Both the position numbers and the translations under genes were made by a program. A stretch of 64,000 nucleotides of DNA from Streptomyces sp. NBC_00569. GTDB lineage: Bacteria; Actinomycetota; Actinomycetes; Streptomycetales; Streptomycetaceae. Each line of letters starts with the position of its first letter. Position 1 is the stretch's first letter. Where the stretch lies: assembly GCF_036345255.1 (NCBI RefSeq), contig NZ_CP107783.1, positions 9,603,001 to 9,667,000 on the forward strand, in the 5' to 3' direction. The notes under the pieces were generated by a model. The model did not search any database. It was given only the letters and a program-made list of their open reading frames with translations, and was not told the DNA's origin. Below, piece after piece: positions 34,087 through 43,036 of the stretch.

Positions 34087-34956
34087 TCAGTCGTGGGCGA
34101 TGACGGCGACCGGGGCGGCGGAGTGGTGGAGAAGGGCGTGGGTGATCGCACCGACAGGGGTGCCTGACGCGGCGGCCGCGCGGATGCGCCTGCCGACGAC
34201 GGCCAGGGCGGCGTCGGACGAGGCGTCGCACACCTGGATGGCGGCCCGGCGCAAGGGGTGGGTCGGATTCACCTCCACCGAGGGGTACTTGTCGCGCCAC
34301 GGGTTCAGCGTCTCGCCCATGAGGGTGGCGATACCGTGCCTGATCTGCTCGTGGATACCGGGGGTGAGTGTCCGCGCTCGGCTGCAGACCGGCGTCATGG
34401 ACCCTCCGTACACCACGCGGAGGGTGCAGGACCGGCGCGACGTCTCGTCGAAGACAAAGGCGAGGAGCTTGTCGCAGCGCTGGTGGATGTCCACGCCGAC
34501 CACGACGGGCCCGTCGGCGGGGTCGGTGTCGGCGGCCCGTCCGGGCACGACGGGCTGCTGGGTGCCGGCGATGGTGGCGGCTGCGACCGAGCCGACGGGC
34601 CCGTCGTGGTCGGCGATGGTGCCAAGGCCCCGGGAGCCCGGCACGGGCATGGCGGAGGTGTCGGCGGCGTCGCACAGCGTCTCGCAGGGGACGGCTCGCA
34701 GGCTCTGGGTGGTGATCTCGAGATCCGGGTGCAGGCGGTGCAGGTCCTGGGTGGCGTCGCGTAGGAGTGTCCCGTCCGAGCGGCGGGTGATCTCGGGGCG
34801 TGGGTCTGGCGGCGGCGGGCGTTGATCCGGCCCCTCGTCGACGTGAACGAGGTTCAGGGCGATGCCCCTGAGCTCCGCCTCCCGGGCGGTCCAGCGGGCG
34901 GCGGTGGCGCTCTCACGGGAGCCGTCCAGGCCGGCGGTGATGTGGGTCGTCGCCAT
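34087..34956 (-). CDS. Universal stress protein, tandem domains
   Basis: This 289-residue protein has two USP domains. Domain 1 starts TTHITAGLDGSRESATAARW but its ATP loop is poor (PGSRGLGTIADHDGPVGSVA). Domain 2 begins PVVVGVDIHQRCDKLLAF and ends VVGRRIRAAAASGTPVGAIT then HALLHHSAAPVAVIAHD, near to the GxxG-N9-GS loop but without the exact serine. It is more diverged than the other USPs here. ATG 34956 has GAGGAG nine bases upstream; the ATG at 34965 directly abuts that site. It leads a probable two-gene operon with the nitroreductase and diverges from the USP at 35283. Confidence 0.82.
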   Translation of the reverse strand: MATTHITAGLDGSRESATAARWTAREAELRGIALNLVHVDEGPDQRPPPPDPRPEITRRSDGTLLRDATQDLHRLHPDLEITTQSLRAVPCETLCDAADTSAMPVPGSRGLGTIADHDGPVGSVAAATIAGTQQPVVPGRAADTDPADGPVVVGVDIHQRCDKLLAFVFDETSRRSCTLRVVYGGSMTPVCSRARTLTPGIHEQIRHGIATLMGETLNPWRDKYPSVEVNPTHPLRRAAIQVCDASSDAALAVVGRRIRAAAASGTPVGAITHALLHHSAAPVAVIAHD

Positions 34957-35042
34957 GACGGTCATCTCCTCGGCGGAGGTGCGGTGATCTCAGGGTCCGC
35001 CCATCGCTGTGGTCCGGGGATGGGCCAGGAGGGCCTCTTGCG

Positions 35043-35193
35043 GGGCCGACCGGCCCTGAAGGAGGCCGGTGGGGCTTCTTCGGCGGCCGGGGGCGCCACG
35101 GTCCTTACGGAAGCGGTGAGAGATCGACCGGCAGACCGGACCCGCCTGACTCACTGCCGACCGGTGCCGGACCGTACGCGGGACCATTGGCCC
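35043..35193. promoter_or_regulatory. Two DevR-like boxes between divergent USP genes
   Basis: GGGCCGACCGGCCC (35043-35056) lies 87 bp from the minus-strand USP start, and GGGACCATTGGCCC (35180-35193) lies 90 bp from the plus-strand USP start. The symmetric spacing to both starts supports use as activator sites. The second box is close to the mycobacterial DosR core. Confidence 0.6.
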
Positions 35194-35282
35194 CCCGGAC
35201 GGACCCCTGCGGCCCCTCCCCGCCGACGGCCCTGGTGCCAACGTGAGAACCGCACCCCGATGTGTCTCGGTGAGGAGGCGTC

Positions 35283-36185
35283 ATGGAAGTCGACGTGACC
35301 GGTCCGGAACGGGGCTCCGTCATCGTCGGAATCGACGGATCCAAGCCCGCACACAGGGCAGCCCTGTGGGCCGCGCAGGAAGCGGTGCGCCGGGGGACCG
35401 CCCTGCACCTCGTCCACGGGGCCGACACGGACAGCCGGGCACTGTACGTCTCCGTGGAGACCATCGAGCGCGTGCGCCGGACGGGGCGTGAACTCCTCGA
35501 CGACACGGCCCAGGCCGTGACCGAGCAGCACCCGGACCTGCGCGTGACCAAGGAGTTCAGTCGCAGCGGCCCGGTGCCCAGTCTCCGCAGGGCCGCTGCC
35601 CGCTACGGCACTATCGTCGTCGGCAATCGCGGCCTGGGCGGGTTCAACTCCCTCATGCTCGGCTCCGTCGGCCTCAAGGTCGCGGCCGAGGCGACGACGC
35701 CTGTGATCGTCGTCCGGGGTGCGGAGGGCAGGAGCGATACGGATGTCGTGCTCGTCGCCGTCCGCGACGAGCACGACCTGGACTGTGCCCGTTACGGCGG
35801 TCGTGAGGCGGAGCTTCGTACGGCGTCGCTGCGACTGCTCCATGTGTGGAACGTGCTCCAGTCCGTGGGGAGCGTCGTGACGATGCTCGACGACATCGAA
35901 GACATCGCAGGCGAGCACGAGCGCAGCCTGACCGCTGTCGCCGAGCAGGTGCGCCACGAGTTCCCGGACCTGAACGTGGAGGCGGACGCGGCGAAGAGCA
36001 TGTCCGTGTCCGCGGTGCTGGTGGAGGCTTCGCGCCACGCCGACCTGCTGGTCATGGGTGGGCGACGCTCGCCCGGCTTTATTGGCCGCACGCTGGGGCG
36101 GGCCACCCACAGCCTCGTGCACCACGCGGAGTGCCCGGTCCTGCTCATCCCGCGGAACGACACCGAGCACAGGGGCGAGTCATGA
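35283..36185 (+). CDS. Universal stress protein, tandem domains
   Basis: This 300-residue protein has two full USP domains. The first has SVIVGIDGSKPAHRAALWAA and the ATP-binding loop GNRGLGGFNSLMLGSVG (GxxG-N9-GS). The second has VVLVAVRDEHDLDCARYGGR and MGGRRSPGFIGRTLGRATHS then LVHHAECPVLLIPR. GGTGAGGAGGCGTC before ATG gives a good ribosome site. Such proteins bind ATP and are induced by hypoxia in actinobacteria, aiding survival in non-replicating states. The stop overlaps the ATG of the next USP gene (ATGA), so the two are one operon. Confidence 0.92.
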   Translation: MEVDVTGPERGSVIVGIDGSKPAHRAALWAAQEAVRRGTALHLVHGADTDSRALYVSVETIERVRRTGRELLDDTAQAVTEQHPDLRVTKEFSRSGPVPSLRRAAARYGTIVVGNRGLGGFNSLMLGSVGLKVAAEATTPVIVVRGAEGRSDTDVVLVAVRDEHDLDCARYGGREAELRTASLRLLHVWNVLQSVGSVVTMLDDIEDIAGEHERSLTAVAEQVRHEFPDLNVEADAAKSMSVSAVLVEASRHADLLVMGGRRSPGFIGRTLGRATHSLVHHAECPVLLIPRNDTEHRGES

Positions 36186-37059
36186 CGAACAGCGCCGAAG
36201 GGCGAGAGATCCTCGTCGGCATCGACCCGGCAAGGGACTGCCACATGCTGCTGGCCTGGGCAGCCGACGAGGCCCACCGCCGCAGACTGCCACTCCGGCT
36301 CCTGGTGGCAGCACCCGCCTGGTGGCAGTACCCGCACAGCACCACATCGAGCACATCGATGCGTCCCCACACATGATGGCGCAGCGGCAAGACGGAGCGC
36401 GGGCCCTGGAGGTGGCCGCCTCCTGGGTACGCGAGCGCCATGCTGACGTCGAAGTGGCGACGGACGTGCTCGACGGCCGCCCCGCCCAGATCCTGATCCG
36501 GCTGTCGGACCGGGCACGGATGATCGTGCTCGGATCACGGCATCTGAGCCGCACGGAGGAGTTCCTCAGCGCCGGTTCCCTCGTGGTGCCGGTATCGGCG
36601 CAGGCCCGCTGCCCGGTCGTGGTGGTGGGCGACGCCGAGCATGTGACGCAGGAACCCCTGTACCTCGTCGTGGGCGTCGACGGCAGTGAGCCCTCGAAGG
36701 CGGCCCTGGCCCTGGCCTTCGGGGAGGCCAGTCTGCGCGGCGCCGCCCTGCGCGCCCTGTGGGTGTGGCAGCCGCCCGCCCTCTCCCCGAAGGACGAGCC
36801 GTCGCTCGTGCGGACCCAGCGGACTCTGCTGTCCGAGACCGTGGCCGGCTGGGCGGAGAAGTACCCGGACGTCGCGCTCACGCACGAAGTGCCGGTCGGA
36901 CACCCGGTCGAGGAACTGGCCCGGGCTGCCGACCACGCGTTGGCCGTGATCGTGGGCCGCAGGGGCGACGGCGGCTACACGGGGATGCGGCTGGGGTCGG
37001 TGGTGCACGGGCTGCTGCACCGTGCGCACTGCCCGGTCATCACCGTCCCTGTCAGGTGA
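36182..37059 (+). pseudogene. Universal stress protein broken by a 17-bp duplication
   Basis: The gene starts at ATG 36182 (overlap with the upstream stop) and encodes REILVGIDPARDCHMLLAWA then ADEAHRRRLPLRLLVA. At 36302-36335 a 17-bp unit is present twice; since 17 is not a multiple of three, the frame is lost. Removing one copy restores LLVAVPAQHHIEHIDA and the rest of a tandem USP (VVVGDAEHVT; YLVVGVDGSEPSKAALALAF; VGRRGDGGYTGMRLGSVVHG). The original protein would be about 287 residues. The second USP domain remains intact and could be made from an internal start. It is a null or truncated allele unless read as a base-call artefact. Confidence 0.8.
36302..36335. repeat. 17-bp tandem duplication inside a USP gene
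   Basis: CTGGTGGCAGCACCCGC (36302-36318) is followed by CTGGTGGCAGTACCCGC (36319-36335), one difference. The second copy matches the expected coding sequence. Confidence 0.85.
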
Positions 37060-37382
37060 AGCCGCCACCGCCGCCGATCAGGCGTACGCCTCCGCCTCGG
37101 CCCTGCTCGCGCTCGCAGCGCTCTGTGCAGGACTCCCTGCCCCTGGGCAGGGAGGAGATCGGTCTTGTCACACCCTGCGCTCTCGCCGGATACGGCGCCG
37201 GTGTCTCTCGCGTCCGGGTTCCACAAGGAGGCAGGAAAATCAAGGTCCAGAACCACCGGCGCCGGGATTCCCGCGTCCGCTGCCTGCCGGGTGGCCGTGT
37301 CCGACCGGAACAGGCTGGAGCCGGCGGCTACCGTGGCAGGTGCGGGCCGGCTCCGAGACCCGCAGGGTAGCCGGAGGTACTG
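37060..37382. other. Gap between USP operon and sensor kinase
   Basis: About 320 bp with a terminator-like stem at 37133-37154 and no gene. I see no clear DevR-like box directly before the kinase; GGGCCGGCTCCGAGACCC near 37350 is only a partial match. Confidence 0.45.
37133..37154. terminator. Stem-loop after the USP operon
   Basis: CTCCCTGCCC and GGGCAGGGAG form a 10-bp stem with a very short loop, 75 bp after the USP stop. Confidence 0.6.
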
Positions 37383-39113
37383 ATGGGCGGGGACGGTCCG
37401 GACGTCGCGGGCGCTCATGTTCCGAGACTGCGGCTGGACGAGCTGCTCGACGAACTCCAGGCCCGCATGGACGAGATCCGCGGCACGCGGGACCGGCTGA
37501 AAGGGCTGTTGGAAGCGGTCATGTCGGTGGGCCGGGAACTCGACCTGCCGCAGGTGCTGCGCGGCATCGTCGAGGCGGCCGTGATTCTCGTGGACGCGGA
37601 GTACGGCGCCCTGGGTGTGATCGGTGACGACAAGAAGCTCGCGCAGTTCCTCACGGTGGGCATCAGCGACGAGCTGCGCGCGCGGATCGGGGAACTTCCC
37701 TCGGGGCACGGCATCCTGGGCGAGCTGATCCGCCATCCCGAGCCGCTGAGGCTGTCGGAACTGTCCGAGCACCCTGCTTCTTACGGGTTCCCGCGCCATC
37801 ACCCTCCTATGCGCTCCTTCCTCGGCGTACCCATCCGGGTTCGGGACGATGTGTTCGGCAACCTCTACATGACCGAGAAGAGGAGCGGGTCGGACTTCGA
37901 CGCCGAGGACGAGGCCGTCCTGTCGACGCTGGCCGTCGCGGCCGGCATCGCCATCGAGAACGCTCGCCTCTTCGAAGAGGTCAGGCTCAGGGAACGCTGG
38001 CTGGCCGCCAGTTCGGACTTCACCAGTGCGCTGCTCTCGGGCTCCGCCGAGTCCGAGGTGCTCGAAGGAATGCTGGAGCGGTCCCGTGACATCACCGGAG
38101 CCGAAGTGGGCGTTTTCTATCTGGTCGGCCAGAACGGCGAACTGCGGGGCTCCCTGGCGCTGGGAGAGGGAGCCGACGCACACCGGGGCATCGTCCTGCC
38201 CAGCAGCGCGGGCACCCTCGCCGCGGCGGCGCTCGCCGAGGACGGACTGGTCTCGGTGCAGGACGTCGAGTCCGATGAGCGGGTCACGGTACAGGCGGAG
38301 CGCTGGGTCGGCTTCGGACCGGCTGTCGCGGTCACCGTCGGTACCAAGGAGAAGCTGAGCGGCGTCCTGATGCTGGCCCGGCGCCGTGGCCGTCCGCCGT
38401 TCGCTGCCGCTGAGGTCGCCGCCCTGCCGGGCTTCGCCGGCCAGGCGGCCCTCGCGCTGGAACTGGCCGACCGGCGGCGCGACGCGGAGCAGATGAGTCT
38501 GCTCGAGGACCATGACCGCATCGCCCGTGACCTGCACGATCTGGCGATCCAGCGGCTTTTCGCCACCGGTATGACTCTGCAGAGCGCCCAGCGCTTCGTC
38601 GAGCACCCGCAGGCGGCCGAGCGACTGGCGCGGGCGATCGACGACCTGGACGCCACCATCAAGATCATTCGCTCGACGATCTTCGGCCTGCGTGAGCGCG
38701 ATGTACCGGGGGTGCCGAAGCTGAGGCTGCGAGCCGTACAGGCCATCGACGCGGCGGCGGCGGCGCTCGGATTCGCCCCGGCCCTGCGTATGGAAGGCCT
38801 CATCGACACGGAGGTGCCGCCCGCCGTGGCCGACGATGTCCTCGCCGTGATCGGGGAGGCTCTGGCCAATGTGGCCCGTCACGCCCGTGCCACCTCCGTC
38901 GAGGTGGCCGTCGCAGCCGCGGACGGCGTACTGACCGTGTCGGTGAGCGATGACGGGATCGGCATCCCTGAGGGCGGCAGGCGCAGCGGGCTGCGCAACC
39001 TCTCCGAACGCGCCGAGCGGCTCGGCGGCGAGCTGTCGATCTCGACGCGAGATCTGGGAACCAGGGGCACCAGGCTGGAGTGGAGGGTTCCGCTCACCGG
39101 GCCTGCAGACTGA
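37383..39113 (+). CDS. osdK: DevS/OsdK-like GAF-GAF sensor histidine kinase
   Basis: This 576-residue protein lacks membrane helices, so it is a cytoplasmic sensor. Order: an N-terminal helix (VPRLRLDELLDELQARMDEI), GAF domain 1 (about 50-200, with LVDAEYGALGVIGDDKKLAQ and FLGVPIRVRDDVFGNLYMTE), GAF domain 2 (about 215-370), a HisKA_3 dimer helix with phosphoacceptor H385 in DRIARDLHDLAIQRLFATGM, and a HATPase domain with NVARHARATSVEVAV and GIGIPEGGRRSGLRNLSERA. In mycobacterial DevS/DosT the first GAF binds haem and senses O2, NO or CO; whether this one does is not visible from sequence. It converges on the regulator gene at 39194-39895. Symbol given by analogy with the Streptomyces Osd system. 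Confidence 0.88.
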   Translation: MGGDGPDVAGAHVPRLRLDELLDELQARMDEIRGTRDRLKGLLEAVMSVGRELDLPQVLRGIVEAAVILVDAEYGALGVIGDDKKLAQFLTVGISDELRARIGELPSGHGILGELIRHPEPLRLSELSEHPASYGFPRHHPPMRSFLGVPIRVRDDVFGNLYMTEKRSGSDFDAEDEAVLSTLAVAAGIAIENARLFEEVRLRERWLAASSDFTSALLSGSAESEVLEGMLERSRDITGAEVGVFYLVGQNGELRGSLALGEGADAHRGIVLPSSAGTLAAAALAEDGLVSVQDVESDERVTVQAERWVGFGPAVAVTVGTKEKLSGVLMLARRRGRPPFAAAEVAALPGFAGQAALALELADRRRDAEQMSLLEDHDRIARDLHDLAIQRLFATGMTLQSAQRFVEHPQAAERLARAIDDLDATIKIIRSTIFGLRERDVPGVPKLRLRAVQAIDAAAAALGFAPALRMEGLIDTEVPPAVADDVLAVIGEALANVARHARATSVEVAVAAADGVLTVSVSDDGIGIPEGGRRSGLRNLSERAERLGGELSISTRDLGTRGTRLEWRVPLTGPAD

Positions 39114-39170
39114 GCCGGGCGATCACTCCGGCTGTGGAGTGAGCCGCGCGATCACCCCGGCCGTGGAGCG
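39113..39170. repeat. Two 29-bp imperfect direct repeats between kinase and regulator
   Basis: The unit at 39113-39141 is repeated at 39142-39170 with a few changes. Both begin GAGCCG and contain CGATCAC, and end with GTGGAG. The first copy also forms a small stem (ACTCC ... GGAGT). They fill the gap between the convergent kinase and response-regulator genes and may act as a terminator. Confidence 0.7.
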
Positions 39171-39193
39171 GGCCGGACGGTCGCTCGAGGCCC

Positions 39194-39895
39194 TCAGTGC
39201 TCGCCCTTGTCGTGTTCGCGTACCTCTGCCGCGATGACGGCCGCTTGTACACGCCGCTCGACGCCGAGCTTGCTCAGCAGCCGCGAGATGTGGTTCTTGA
39301 CCGTCTTCTCGGACAGATAGAGCTCTTTCGCGATCTGCCGGTTGGTGAGCCCGTCGCCGATGAGGTCCAGGACCGAGCGCTCCCGCTCGGTGAGCCCTTC
39401 CAGCCGTGCGTCCTGCGGCGGCTTCACGGTCTGCGGATCCCGCAATGAGTGGATCAGCCTGGCCGTTGTCGCGGGGTCGAGCATCGACTGGCCCGAGGCG
39501 ACCGTCCGCACCGCCGACACCAGGTCGGAGCCCTTGATCTGCTTGAGCACGTATCCGGCGGCGCCGGCCATGATCGCGTCGAGCAGGGCCTCCTCGTCGT
39601 CGAACGACGTCAGCATCAGGCAGGCCAGCTCCGGCATGCGCGAGCGAAGCTCCCGGCAGACGCTGATGCCGTCGCTGTCGGGCAGCCGTACATCGAGCAC
39701 GGCCACATGGGGGCGGAGCGCGGTACCGCGGGTCAGCGCCTGCTCGGCGGTCGACGCCTCGCCGACCACCTCGATGTCGGGCTCGGCGTCCAGGAGGTCG
39801 TGCAGACCCCGGCGTACGACCTCGTGGTCGTCCAGGAGGAAGACCCGGATGGGCGTCTCGGTGGAGGTGCCCGCTGGCCTCGCTGCGTCGGACAT
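39194..39895 (-). CDS. osdR: NarL/DevR-like response regulator
   Basis: This 233-residue regulator has a receiver domain with the acid pair D22/D23 (FLLDDHEVVRRGL), phosphoacceptor D68 (HVAVLDVRLPDSDG) and the conserved lysine in AAGYVLKQIKG. A LuxR-type helix-turn-helix at about 168-215 reads LTERERSVLDLIGDGLTNRQ then IAKELYLSEKTVKNHISRLL. KTVKNHISRLL is the recognition helix form found in DevR/DosR. It lies convergent to the GAF-GAF kinase and is its likely partner. Surrounding homologues of DosR-regulon members (USPs, Acg, DUF1876, CBS proteins) and repeated GGGNCC-type boxes support it as the cluster's regulator; direct binding is inferred. Confidence 0.9.
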   Translation of the reverse strand: MSDAARPAGTSTETPIRVFLLDDHEVVRRGLHDLLDAEPDIEVVGEASTAEQALTRGTALRPHVAVLDVRLPDSDGISVCRELRSRMPELACLMLTSFDDEEALLDAIMAGAAGYVLKQIKGSDLVSAVRTVASGQSMLDPATTARLIHSLRDPQTVKPPQDARLEGLTERERSVLDLIGDGLTNRQIAKELYLSEKTVKNHISRLLSKLGVERRVQAAVIAAEVREHDKGEH

Positions 39896-40341
39896 GTGCG
39901 CCCCTGTGCTCGGTCCGCTCTGCCTTGCCCCGTATGAATTGTCTCAAGAGGGGGACAAGAGCACCCGGCAGCGGTCGAGTGTCAGGCCGCCGACCCGACA
40001 GTCACCTCGTCCAGAGCCAGGCGGACGCAACCCACCACCTCGACCGCTCGGAGCGCCCGCGCCAACTACGGTGTGTGGGATGCGGGCGTGATCGGCTCCG
40101 GGGCGCATCGGGTCAGTCCGTGGCGTTGCGTGGCCCGTCGCGTATAGGCCGACCGGCCCCGCTCGTAGCCCGATCGGCCCATGACTGCCGGGGTGGCTGG
40201 GGGCGACAGTGTCAGTCACCGGGACTCCGTCGTCGGACACCCCGGCCGGCAGCGAAGACGAGTCCCGGCGCCGCCTGAGAGCCCTGACCACGAATCAAGC
40301 CGCGACGGCACCAGGCGCGAGGGGCCGAGCAGAAGGGCCGG
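39896..40341. other. Gap with two DevR-like boxes
   Basis: No gene. AGGCCGACCGGCCCC (40146-40160) and TAGCCCGATCGGCCC (40166-40180) lie side by side about 160-195 bp before the PNPOx gene at 40342. Both deviate in the first half-site. No other structure seen. Confidence 0.45.
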
Positions 40342-40830
40342 ATGATGGCACTCAAGGCCACAGGACGATCCGTGGGCCATGACCGCGTCACCCAGCAGGA
40401 CCGGCGCGTGCGGGACTTGGACCGCGATGAGGCTCTTCGGCTGCTCGCCACCGTATCGATGGGACGCCTCGTCTTCACCCAGCGTGCCCTGCCTGCCGTT
40501 CGCCCGGTGACTCACCTGGTGGAGGGCGAGGACATCATGGTGCGGCTCGACGACGGATCAACCCTCACCGCCCTGATGATGGATTCCGGCACGCCCGCCG
40601 TCGTCGCCTACGAGGCCGACGTCATCGATCCCGAAACGCACCTCGGATGGAGCGTGGTCGTCACCGGGTTTGCGTACCCGGTGGCTGATGCCGAGGAGGG
40701 GCATGGCTACGCAGAACGGCTGCCCTCTTGGGCGGGGCAATCGACGAACAGCACCGTGCGCATCCGGCCCGACATCGTCAACGGCTTCCGCCTTGAGGCA
40801 GTGCCTCCTGAGCCGGCGCCGTCGGGGTGA
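40342..40830 (+). CDS. PNPOx-like (flavin split-barrel) protein
   Basis: This 162-residue protein is a split-barrel domain: RVRDLDRDEALRLLATVSMG then RLVFTQRALPAVRPVTHLVE, DSGTPAVVAYEADVIDPETH and LGWSVVVTGFAYPVAD. LGWSVVVTG is the characteristic core of this actinobacterial pyridoxamine oxidase-like group. Members bind FMN or F420; the reaction is unassigned. In mycobacteria related proteins are within the DosR regulon. Unlike its two paralogues at 28.1 and 41.8 kb it has no N-terminal helix-turn-helix. It is probably a single-gene unit. Confidence 0.88.
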   Translation: MMALKATGRSVGHDRVTQQDRRVRDLDRDEALRLLATVSMGRLVFTQRALPAVRPVTHLVEGEDIMVRLDDGSTLTALMMDSGTPAVVAYEADVIDPETHLGWSVVVTGFAYPVADAEEGHGYAERLPSWAGQSTNSTVRIRPDIVNGFRLEAVPPEPAPSG

Positions 40831-41753
40831 ACGCGGATCGGAGAGCTCCTGGGCCGAGAGGGCGCGAGCGCGGGACACACCGGTGCGTGAGGCTGCTGAG
40901 GCCAGAGGTTCACGGGGCAGGAGCCGGCCGGGGTCAGCGACCGCGCTGCCGACGGTGAGCGCCTGACCTCCGACTTCGTGACCGGGCGGCCGAGGCGATG
41001 CAGGCCGGCACCCACAACGGGTGCTCCGCCCCGGGCCGGCCTCGTCGTTCCTGGACCACATCTGGACGCATCTGGACGCTCGGAACCGGCGAGCTCTCCC
41101 AGGCCTCGGCACCGTTGGTGCCGACGGTGTCGCTGTCGAGGCGGACATGACGGAGGTTCCGACTCGCGGAGCCGACGAGGGTATGTACGGGCGATGTCGT
41201 CTTCGTCCTGATGACCTGGGACAAGGAGGGTTCCACCGACGTCGTCGCGTCTACGGCATCGGATCACGCCCGCCCCTCAGCCTTCGTGCGTTTCGCATGC
41301 ACGTGCCGGGCCATGCGGTGCTCCATCGCGTCCCGAGGCAGGGCCGCCGCGTCGCGGCCCGAACGGCGGCGGTCGGGGCGCCGGAACACGGGCGAAGCCG
41401 GTTCTCCTGCTCTGAGTGCCTGGTTGCCCCTGACGGCCCCGCGTGGCCCGCCGATGGGGACCACCTGGCCCATGTGGGGCGCGTCGGGCTGAGGCACGCT
41501 GGAATCACGAGACCGCTCTAGGTGAGAAGGGACGAGCCCCGGCCGCTGCCCGCGTCACCGTGGTCACCCGCCCGTACGCGGACGGCACCCTCGTCCAGCC
41601 CGCGCACAGGCCCCTTCTCGCCGGACGAGATCCAGGAGGCGCCAGATGTCTTCTCGCTTGCTGCCGACACCGGCGCGCTCAGGCTTGTCGTTCGCGGGCC
41701 GCGGCACGGTGCAGGGACGGTCAGGACGTCCTGACAGGGAGAAGTGAAGAGCC
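40831..41753. other. Gene-free 920-bp stretch with a DevR-like box
   Basis: Long frames on both strands look like shadows without start signals or domains. A perfect small stem GGCACC-GTT-GGTGCC is at 41108-41122. GGGACCACCTGGCCC (41457-41471), a good DevR-like box, lies about 285 bp before the next gene, so a long leader or a lost gene is possible. Confidence 0.45.
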
Positions 41754-42449
41754 ATGTCCGACAAGGCACCGCGGCAGGCGAGCGCCGTACCGGTGGGCGG
41801 CCCACAGGGCGACGTGGGGCGCTGCATAGCTCAACGACGCGAGGAACTCGGTCTCACGCGTGAGGAGCTGGCTGCCAGGGTGGGCAGCGCCCCGGGGTAC
41901 ATCCGCTACTTGGAGGAGAACTCCACCGCCGCGCCGGGCATCGGCGTCCTGATCCGACTCGCCGACGCCCTGGACATGCGCCTGTCGGCTCTGCGCGGCT
42001 GCGACGCGGACCTCCCACCCGGCATCGGGAGGGCAGCCCGCCACCCCGAGTTGATCGAACTGAGCGAGGAGGAGTGCTGGGCGCGACTGTCGACGCACGG
42101 TGTCGGCCGGGCCGCCATCGACGCCCCGGCCGGCCCGTTCATCGTGCCCCTGAACTACAGCGTCGTCGATGGCGCGATTGCCTTCAGAACGGCACCTGAC
42201 GCGACGCCCGCTACGGCCGTCGGCACCCATGTGGCCTTCGAGGTCGACCAGATCGACGAAGCTCTCAGCCAGGGCTGGAGCGTGCTGCTGCAGGGGCAGG
42301 CCCGGGCCGTGTCGGATCCCGGCACCGTGCGACGGCTGAACGCCCTGGCCTACAGCGGCCCTTGGGCCGGCGGCGAGCGTGACATGTGGGTACGCATCGA
42401 TCCGGACAGCCTCAGCGGGCGCCGGATCGTCGTGCGTCGAGAGCGATGA
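41754..42449 (+). CDS. XRE helix-turn-helix / PNPOx-like fusion protein
   Basis: This 231-residue paralogue of the 28094 gene has an N-terminal XRE domain (CIAQRREELGLTREELAARV then GSAPGYIRYLEENSTAAPGI and LIRLADALDMRLSALRG) followed by a split barrel (CWARLSTHGVGRAAIDAPAG, IVPLNYSVVDGAIAFRT, IDEALSQGWSVLLQGQARAV). The linker is short. GGGAGAAG upstream of the ATG is a good ribosome site. It likely forms a transcription unit with the next two genes (PNPOx-like and USP). Like its paralogue it may couple a flavin or F420 redox state to DNA binding, which is inference. Confidence 0.88.
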   Translation: MSDKAPRQASAVPVGGPQGDVGRCIAQRREELGLTREELAARVGSAPGYIRYLEENSTAAPGIGVLIRLADALDMRLSALRGCDADLPPGIGRAARHPELIELSEEECWARLSTHGVGRAAIDAPAGPFIVPLNYSVVDGAIAFRTAPDATPATAVGTHVAFEVDQIDEALSQGWSVLLQGQARAVSDPGTVRRLNALAYSGPWAGGERDMWVRIDPDSLSGRRIVVRRER

Positions 42450-42568
42450 AGCCGTCGGCGTCGGCAGGGGTCCGCTCGTCTGCGGACCCGGACCGATGGG
42501 CGGGAAACCGTCGCTTCCGCCCCTGCAGAACGAAGCACGCCGCAGTTGTGCCGAGGGAGAGTTGCCCG

Positions 42569-43021
42569 GTGGTGTATCCCATGCACGGAGTCCGAGAAAT
42601 CGACCGGCAGGAATGCCCGCGACTCATGGCCACGGCACCCGTCGGCCGAATCGTCCACACGCCCCGCGCCCTTGCCGCAGTGCTGCCGGTCCCCTTCTCT
42701 CTGTATGCCGACTCCCTGGCGGTGGTGCGGACTTCCGCAGTGTCACAGCTTGCGGGCGCGATCGGCCGTGCGGTGATCGCCCTCCAGGCGGACACAGCCG
42801 ATCGGGCCGTTCGCTCCGGATGGAGTGTGGTGGACGCCGCACGCGCCACCGTGGTGAGCGACCTCGCTGAGTGCGAGAGGGTGCGCGAGCGCGGCCCACG
42901 TTCCTGGAGGACGTCCCACCACATCTTCTTCCCTGTCGAGCCCGAGCTGGTCAGTGGCACCGAACCCGGCGAACGGCGCATGGTCCACGACGCGCGTCGC
43001 ACGCGGGGAGACGTGATGTGA
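42569..43021 (+). CDS. PNPOx-like protein, diverged
   Basis: This protein of about 150 residues starts at GTG 42569 or 42572, after GAGGGAGAG. It is a diverged split barrel: VREIDRQECPRLMATAPVGR then IVHTPRALAAVLPVPFSLYA, VIALQADTADRAVRSGWSVV and DAARATVVSDLAECER. The RSGWSVV core is the family mark, but the cofactor-contact region is weaker than in the three other PNPOx-like proteins here. A longer frame starting at 42386 overlaps the upstream gene and is not supported. It lies directly before a USP gene, 15 bp away, and probably shares its transcript. Confidence 0.75.
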   Translation: MVYPMHGVREIDRQECPRLMATAPVGRIVHTPRALAAVLPVPFSLYADSLAVVRTSAVSQLAGAIGRAVIALQADTADRAVRSGWSVVDAARATVVSDLAECERVRERGPRSWRTSHHIFFPVEPELVSGTEPGERRMVHDARRTRGDVM

Positions 43022-43036
43022 AAGGCAGTGGGGACC

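Noticed and set aside
36058..36181. Front part of the long frame running into the third USP gene
   Set aside because: It overlaps the end of the intact USP in another frame; the true start is the ATG at 36182 and the frame is lost at the 17-bp duplication.
40831..41753. Frames of up to about 190 codons in this gap
   Set aside because: No start signal, no recognisable domain, and composition differs from real genes nearby. Kept as a gene-free stretch with one box.
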